From Leucobacter denitrificans (lineage in GTDB: Bacteria > Actinomycetota > Actinomycetes > Actinomycetales > Microbacteriaceae), in contig NZ_CP060716.1 in assembly GCF_014396385.1 (NCBI RefSeq), positions 806,001 to 870,000 on the forward strand: DNA of 64,000 bases, in the 5' to 3' direction. Below the pieces are notes generated by a model. It did no database searches. It saw only the letters and a list, made by a program, of their open reading frames with translations, and was not told where the DNA came from. This document shows positions 59,485 to 64,000 of this stretch, piece by piece. The position numbers were made by a program, and so were the translations under genes. Every line of letters starts with the position of its first letter. Within the stretch, counting starts at the first letter, position 1.

Positions 59485-59564
59485 GTTGTTTCCTTAGCGG
59501 TTCGCTGTCCTCGTACTTACGGATTGCCGCAAGCCGTTACTTCCCAATGAGCGCAGTCGAGCGT

Positions 59565-59786
59565 CTACTTGTAGCGGTAGACGATGCGACCACGGGTCAG
59601 ATCGTACGGGGTCAGTTCTACGATCACGCGGTCTCCTGGAAGGATGCGGATGTAGTGCTGACGCATCTTTCCCGAGATGTGCGCGAGCACTTTGTGACCG
59701 TTGGTCAACTCAACCCGGAACATTGCGTTCGGGAGAGCCTCTGCGACCTGGCCCTCAATCTCGATGACGCCGTCTTTCTTCGCCAT
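59565..59786 (-). CDS. infA: Translation initiation factor IF-1
   Basis: 73 residues, OB fold. [42 protein letters not shown] and [21 protein letters not shown] are all typical; ends IVYRYK. It is the first gene after map and has a good promoter candidate upstream, so infA-rpmJ-rpsM-rpsK-rpoA-rplQ is likely one transcript. Confidence 0.98.
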   Translation of the reverse strand: MAKKDGVIEIEGQVAEALPNAMFRVELTNGHKVLAHISGKMRQHYIRILPGDRVIVELTPYDLTRGRIVYRYK

Positions 59787-59878
59787 AGCCTCACTTATGC
59801 TTACTTTGAATCATCAGTCGTGCGAATGCCAACACCGATTTCGCAAACGCGAAAACAGGCGCAAAGCACCAAGGGACA

Positions 59879-59907
59879 ACACTACCCCTGTAATTGCGTT
59901 TTGTAAA
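59879..59907 (-). promoter_or_regulatory. Candidate infA promoter
   Basis: On the minus strand, -35 TTTACA (59902-59907), a 17-nt spacer, and -10 TAGTGT (59879-59884), about 95 nt before the infA start and inside the 127-base gap after map. Spacing is ideal, hexamers are moderately good. Confidence 0.55.
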
Positions 59908-59913
59908 GTCGCG

Positions 59914-60756
59914 CTATGGAATCGGAACCGGCGTGATTCCGAGGGGTGCGAGCCCCTCTGCCCCACCATCTTCGGCCGTGAGTACCCAGATACCGCGCTC
60001 ATGCACCGCAACGCTGTGTTCCCACTGGGCACTCATCGACCCATCAGCAATGGTTACGGTCCAATCGTCGTCCTGAATCACGGTTTCGATTGTGCCTGCG
60101 GAGATAATTGGTTCGATAGCAACGACAAGCCCAGGTTTCACTTCAGGCCCACGCTTTGCCACCGGCACATTAAAGACTTGCGGGTCTTCATGCATGCTTC
60201 GCCCGATACCGTGCCCAATGTAATCCTCGAGCACATTAAAGTCGCTGTGCTTGCGCACGTAGGCCGAAACCGATTCACCCACTTCATTGAGGTGTTCGGC
60301 GCGGGCGAGTCGTGCAATACCGTGCCACATTGCCTGCTCCGTGACATCAGAGAGCAACTGGTTAGCAGCTGAGATCTCAGGTCGCGCCTCGTCAGCAAGA
60401 GCTACGGTGATCGCAGCATCGCTGTTCCAACCGTTTATCACGGCGCCAACATCTAGAGAAACGATGTCACCCGCCTTGAGCGGCTGCTCATTCGGAATTG
60501 AATGAACGACGTCGGCATTCACGTTGGCACAGATAGTGTGGCGGTAACCGGGCTCGAGCATGAAATTGGGTGCTCCCCCGAGCGAGCGGATCGCGTCTTC
60601 AGCGATTGCATCAAGTGCGAGCGTGGTGATTCCAGGGCGGATCGCCTCACGCATCGCACGTAGCGCTGCAACGGCCGCGAGACCGGGCTCTACCATCAGC
60701 CGAAGCTGTGCGGGAGACTTATAAATCGACTTCCGCAGGAATCCACGTCGCGCCAC
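59914..60756 (-). CDS. map: Type I methionine aminopeptidase
   Basis: Removes the initiator Met from new proteins. 280 residues. HTICANVNADVVHSIPNE (His), VSLDVGAVINGWNSDAAITVAL (metal Asp residues; the usual Gly-Asp pair region), IGHGIGRSMHEDPQVF (His) and VVAIEPII (Glu), and the last Glu in WEHSVAVHE are the metal ligands of the pita-bread fold. Start GTG, 2 bases after the adk stop; secY-adk-map is the standard order. Confidence 0.95.
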   Translation of the reverse strand: MARRGFLRKSIYKSPAQLRLMVEPGLAAVAALRAMREAIRPGITTLALDAIAEDAIRSLGGAPNFMLEPGYRHTICANVNADVVHSIPNEQPLKAGDIVSLDVGAVINGWNSDAAITVALADEARPEISAANQLLSDVTEQAMWHGIARLARAEHLNEVGESVSAYVRKHSDFNVLEDYIGHGIGRSMHEDPQVFNVPVAKRGPEVKPGLVVAIEPIISAGTIETVIQDDDWTVTIADGSMSAQWEHSVAVHERGIWVLTAEDGGAEGLAPLGITPVPIP

Positions 60757-60758
60757 GT

Positions 60759-61337
60759 CTATCGACCAAGCTTTGCTGTCAGCCCGTCGGATATACGCTG
60801 TGCAACCTCATCTATCTCACCGAGGCCGTTAACACGCACCAAGATGCCTCGTTCCTCGAAGAGTTCGACGAGTGGAAGCGTCTGTTCGGCGTAGACGTCT
60901 TGGCGGTGACGAATTACTTCCTCGGTATCGTCGGCGCGACCTTCGAGTTCGGCGCGCTTCAGAAGACGCGCCACTACTTCGTCAGTATCTGCTTCAAGAA
61001 GTAGCACAGCGTTAAGCGAGTCGCCCTGCACCATTTCTTCAAGAGCCTGCACCTGCTCGACGTTACGCGGGTAACCGTCGAGAAGATACCCTGAAACCGC
61101 ATCATCCTGGTTCAACCGGTCCCGAACAATCTCGTTCGTGAGCGAGTCTGGAACGAGTTCCCCGCTCTCAATGATCGCCTGGACCTGCTTACCGAGTTCA
61201 GTCTGGCCTTTGATATTCGCTCGGAAGATATCTCCGGTAGAAATCGCTGGAATTCCGTAGTGTTCGGCAATTCGCGTGGCCTGGGTTCCCTTGCCTGCGC
61301 CGGGAGGACCAATGATGAGGAGTCGGGTTACTGTCAC
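60759..61337 (-). CDS. adk: Adenylate kinase
   Basis: AMP + ATP to 2 ADP. 192 residues, the short form without the zinc LID insertion. P-loop [15 protein letters not shown] site [24 protein letters not shown], and [17 protein letters not shown] are intact. GTG start overlaps the secY stop (GTGA), coupling it to secY. Confidence 0.97.
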   Translation of the reverse strand: MTVTRLLIIGPPGAGKGTQATRIAEHYGIPAISTGDIFRANIKGQTELGKQVQAIIESGELVPDSLTNEIVRDRLNQDDAVSGYLLDGYPRNVEQVQALEEMVQGDSLNAVLLLEADTDEVVARLLKRAELEGRADDTEEVIRHRQDVYAEQTLPLVELFEERGILVRVNGLGEIDEVAQRISDGLTAKLGR

Positions 61338-62659
61338 TTAAGGAGCCCTTCGTAGTGACGCTGTTGCAGCTGCGCGTCGATTTGCTTTACGGTCTCGAGG
61401 CCAACACCGACAATAATCAGAATCGATGCACCTCCGAATGGGAAGTTCTGGTTTGCCCCAAAGAACGAGAGGGCAATGAGCGGAATCAGTGCAACGATAC
61501 CCAGGTAGAGAGAACCGGCGCTCGTAATCCGAGTCAAGACGTAGTTGAGGTATTCAGCAGTTGGTCGGCCCGCACGAATACCCGGAATGAAGCCGCTGTA
61601 TTTCTTCATATTGTCAGCAACTTCTTCAGGGTTGAAGGTGATCTGAACGTAGAAGAAGGTGAAGCCGACAGTGAGCACGAAGAACACAAGCATGTAGAGC
61701 GGCTGATCGCCATACACGAGGTTGTTCTGCACCCACACGACCCAAGGCTGTGGCTCTTCGCCGGCCTTCGGCTGATTGAACTGCGCGATAAGCATCGGGA
61801 GGTACAGGATCGCTGACGCGAAGATGACCGGGATCACGCCAGCCATGTTCACCTTGATCGGAATATAGGTACTCGAACCGCCATATGTGCGGCGCCCAAC
61901 AACACGCTTCGCATACTGAACCGGGATACGACGCTGTGACTGCTCAACGTATACAACGGCTGTCATCACGACAAGTCCGACCGCAATAACGAAGAAGAAG
62001 ATCTCCCAGCCGCGCTGCTCCTGGATAACCCAAAGGGCGCTTGGGAAGGTTGCTGCGATCGAGGTGAAAATGAGCAGCGACATGCCATTGCCAATGCCAC
62101 GTTCGGTGATGAGCTCGCCGAACCACATGATGAGGCCGGTACCCGCGGTCATCGTGATGATCATGATGAGGATCGCCCACCACTCTTGAGCGACGAGGTT
62201 TTGGCAGGCCTGGTTGGCCGAGGTGCCAAACAGTTGACCTGAACGAGCGACAGTGATCAGTGTGGTCGACTGCAACACCGCGAGTGCGATGGTGAGGTAA
62301 CGAGTGTACTGGGTGAGTTTTGCCTGACCAGCCTGGCCTTCTTTATGAAGGGTCTCGAAGTGCGGAATCACAACTCGGAGAAGCTGGGTAATAATCGAGG
62401 CCGTAATGTACGGCATGATGCCAAGCGCAAAGATCGAGAGTTGCAGCAGTGCACCACCGCTGAACAGGTTGACCATGTCGTAGAGGCCGGCCGTGCCGCC
62501 TCCCTGGTTCGACGCGAGGCAGGCCTGCACATTATTGAAGTCAACAAACGGAGTTGGCACGAACGATCCGAGTCGGAACAACGCGACAATACCGAGCGTG
62601 AACACAATCTTCCGACGGAGGTCGGGTGTGCGGAAGATACGTCCGATGGCTCTGAACAA
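61334..62659 (-). CDS. secY: Preprotein translocase subunit SecY
   Basis: Protein-conducting channel in the cytoplasmic membrane, 441 residues, ten membrane segments. [21 protein letters not shown] starts the first; the plug-adjacent [28 protein letters not shown], and [19 protein letters not shown] near segment 8-9 are conserved. The start is TTG 62659 with AGGAGG at 7 nt, the best ribosome site seen in the window. A terminator stands between rplO and secY. Confidence 0.97.
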   Translation of the reverse strand: MFRAIGRIFRTPDLRRKIVFTLGIVALFRLGSFVPTPFVDFNNVQACLASNQGGGTAGLYDMVNLFSGGALLQLSIFALGIMPYITASIITQLLRVVIPHFETLHKEGQAGQAKLTQYTRYLTIALAVLQSTTLITVARSGQLFGTSANQACQNLVAQEWWAILIMIITMTAGTGLIMWFGELITERGIGNGMSLLIFTSIAATFPSALWVIQEQRGWEIFFFVIAVGLVVMTAVVYVEQSQRRIPVQYAKRVVGRRTYGGSSTYIPIKVNMAGVIPVIFASAILYLPMLIAQFNQPKAGEEPQPWVVWVQNNLVYGDQPLYMLVFFVLTVGFTFFYVQITFNPEEVADNMKKYSGFIPGIRAGRPTAEYLNYVLTRITSAGSLYLGIVALIPLIALSFFGANQNFPFGGASILIIVGVGLETVKQIDAQLQQRHYEGLLK

Positions 62660-62746
62660 AACTCAGCCTCCTGGGTATTTCGCCGGATTCGTTCCGGCGA
62701 GGAGCAACTAGACCAGCCTACACGCGATGCGGGGCCAGCAAGATAC

Positions 62747-62790
62747 AAGAAGGGGGTGTGGAGAGCCCGCGGGCACTCCACACCCCCTTC
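62747..62790 (-). terminator. Terminator between rplO and secY
   Basis: Perfect 15-bp stem AGAAGGGGGTGTGGA / TCCACACCCCCTTCT (62747-62761 with 62776-62790), inner GC-rich part GCCCGCGGGC, then on the minus strand TTGTATCTTG. It should end or reduce transcription of the spc genes before secY. Confidence 0.85.
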
Positions 62791-62814
62791 TCAATCAAGC
62801 ATTGCTCGAATGAG

Positions 62815-63276
62815 TTACTTTACTTCTCCGCCGGCTGCGACGATCTTCTGCTCTGCTGAGCTCGAGACCTTATCGACCTGCACGGAAAGCTTGACCTTCA
62901 GGTCGCCGTTGCCCAGCACCTTGACAGGCTGGTTCTTGCGCACGGCGCCCTTTTCGACGAGCGCCTCGACGGTGACATCGCCACCCTTGGGGAACAGCTC
63001 TTCAAGCTTCGCCACGTTCACGACCTGGTACTCAGTGCGGAACGGGTTCTTGAACCCGCGCAGCTTCGGAGTACGCATGTGAAGCGGCATCTGGCCACCT
63101 TCGAAGCCGGCCTTGACCTGGTAGCGCGCCTTGGTGCCCTTGGTGCCGCGACCTGCGGTCTTACCCTTGGACGCCTCACCGCGACCCACGCGGGTCTTTG
63201 CAGTCTTCGAACCGGGAGCTGGGCGGAGGTGGTGTGCCTTCAGCACCTCACCGCGCTCTTCATTCTTCTCGCTCAT
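62815..63276 (-). CDS. rplO: 50S ribosomal protein L15
   Basis: 153 residues. [33 protein letters not shown] in pieces, especially [40 protein letters not shown], and the C-terminal [15 protein letters not shown] are L15. Overlaps rpmD by 4 nt (ATGA). Last gene before a terminator. Confidence 0.97.
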   Translation of the reverse strand: MSEKNEERGEVLKAHHLRPAPGSKTAKTRVGRGEASKGKTAGRGTKGTKARYQVKAGFEGGQMPLHMRTPKLRGFKNPFRTEYQVVNVAKLEELFPKGGDVTVEALVEKGAVRKNQPVKVLGNGDLKVKLSVQVDKVSSSAEQKIVAAGGEVK

Positions 63277-63467
63277 GCGTCGACCTCCTCGACCTGGACC
63301 AGGTGAGCCACCGCACGAATGTATCCACGGTTTGCAACGGTATCTTCGCGAACGACCGACTGGCCGATCTTCTTGAGACCGAGGCTCCGCAGCGTATCGC
63401 GCTGATTCTGCTTCTCGCTGATCACTGACTTCGTCTGCGTAATCTTCAGGCTCTTTGACTTAGCCAT
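63273..63467 (-). CDS. rpmD: 50S ribosomal protein L30
   Basis: 64 residues. [20 protein letters not shown] and [20 protein letters not shown] are the L30 blocks; ends with an acidic [12 protein letters not shown] overlaps the rpsE stop by one base (TAATG) and its stop overlaps the rplO start by 4. Confidence 0.97.
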   Translation of the reverse strand: MAKSKSLKITQTKSVISEKQNQRDTLRSLGLKKIGQSVVREDTVANRGYIRAVAHLVQVEEVDA

Positions 63468-64000
63468 TACGCACCTGCCTTTGCCTTCGCGGCAGCGTCG
63501 GCCGCAGCCTTCGCCTCAGCGCGCACGAGGCGAGCCGGGGCGACGCGGTCGAAGTCAAGGCCACGGCGAGCTGCTACGGAGCGGGGCTCCTCGAGCTGCC
63601 TCAGCGCCTCAACGGTCGCGTGCACAATGTTCAGAGTGTTCGATGAACCGAGCGACTTGCTCAGCACATCGTGGATACCAGCGCACTCGAGTACGGCGCG
63701 AACTGGGCCACCGGCGATAACACCGGTACCTGCTGCTGCCGGACGGAGCAGCACGACGCCTGCAGCGGCCTCGCCCTGCACCGGGTGCGGGATGGTGTTC
63801 GCAACACGTGGTACGCGGAAGAAGTTCTTCTTGGCCTCTTCGACGCCCTTCGAGATTGCGAGTGGAACTTCCTTCGCCTTGCCGTAGCCAACACCCACGG
63901 TGCCATTGCCATCGCCCACCACGACAAGCGCGGTGAAGCTGAAGCGACGGCCGCCCTTGACGACCTTCGACACACGGTTGATGGTAACGACGCGCTCGAG
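63467..64000 (-). CDS. rpsE: 30S ribosomal protein S5 (5' end outside the window)
   Basis: About 177 residues are visible. The frame stays open to the window edge ([20 protein letters not shown]), so a GTG at 63973 is internal (the Val of NRVSKV) and not the start; typically 30-50 more residues lie upstream. [55 protein letters not shown] and [10 protein letters not shown] identify S5. Its C terminus is an Ala/Lys-rich tail ([15 protein letters not shown]). Confidence 0.97.
   Translation of the reverse strand, partial: LERVVTINRVSKVVKGGRRFSFTALVVVGDGNGTVGVGYGKAKEVPLAISKGVEEAKKNFFRVPRVANTIPHPVQGEAAAGVVLLRPAAAGTGVIAGGPVRAVLECAGIHDVLSKSLGSSNTLNIVHATVEALRQLEEPRSVAARRGLDFDRVAPARLVRAEAKAAADAAAKAKAGA

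Overview
The window is a gene-dense stretch (about 60% G+C by eye, roughly 95% coding) of a high-GC Gram-positive (actinobacterial) chromosome. Support for this: a fused 2-oxoglutarate decarboxylase/dehydrogenase (Kgd type), the order pcrA-sucC-sucD-perM...purN-purH, guaB with its paralog guaB3, a DUF3817 gene next to guaA, and the chain rplM-rpsI-glmM/coaA/glmS-acpS-alr-tsaE-tsaB-rimI-tsaD...groES. The lack of rpsD between rpsK and rpoA fits Microbacteriaceae best; the genus cannot be fixed from the sequence. No rRNA, tRNA, CRISPR array, insertion sequence, prophage or clear pseudogene was found. No non-coding gap exceeds 300 bases.

Layout. 1-5.8 kb: histidine utilisation (hutU end, hutI, an IclR regulator, hutH, hutG) with a strong candidate operator in the hutH/hutG divergent promoter. 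5.7-13.1 kb: ung, a short-chain dehydrogenase, metY and metX (sulfhydrylation route to methionine) flanking an AlkD-like repair gene, and two overlapping CNNM/CBS membrane proteins. 13.4-18.8 kb: kgd and an aldehyde dehydrogenase that would also yield 2-oxoglutarate. 18.8-33.5 kb, all on the minus strand: pcrA, sucCD, perM, a TPP riboswitch with a thiamine ABC transporter and a P-loop kinase, then purN-purH and two membrane proteins. 33.6-36.6 kb: asparaginase, glycerophosphodiesterase, Bax-inhibitor-1 protein. 36.7-43.7 kb: the GMP branch (guaA, guaB3, guaB) with SURF1, DUF3817 and RarD, then groES under a CIRCE operator. 43.9-46.1 kb: a THUMP-like methyltransferase between two DUF4190 proteins. 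46.2-53.3 kb: a seven-gene translationally coupled chain from glmS to tsaD, with coaA divergent. 53.3-64 kb: glmM, rpsI, rplM, truA, then the alpha/spc ribosomal region from rplQ back to rpsE, including rpoA, infA, map, adk and secY.

How the parts connect. hut products feed glutamate and 2-oxoglutarate; Kgd and SucCD carry this through the TCA cycle, and Kgd needs thiamine diphosphate, which the riboswitch-controlled transporter would supply as thiamine. PurN, PurH, GuaA and GuaB make purines. GlmS and GlmM make the UDP-GlcNAc precursor and Alr makes D-alanine for the wall.

Most of the window is ordinary core genome, and I do not see a clearly new multigene system. The observations most worth following are: the 7-mer GTGGATC, present about 60 times (both strands) and absent from the last 7.8 kb; an uncharacterised P-loop kinase coupled to a TPP-riboswitch thiamine transporter; an in-frame near-copy of the sucD 3' end beyond its stop; and the hut and groES operators.
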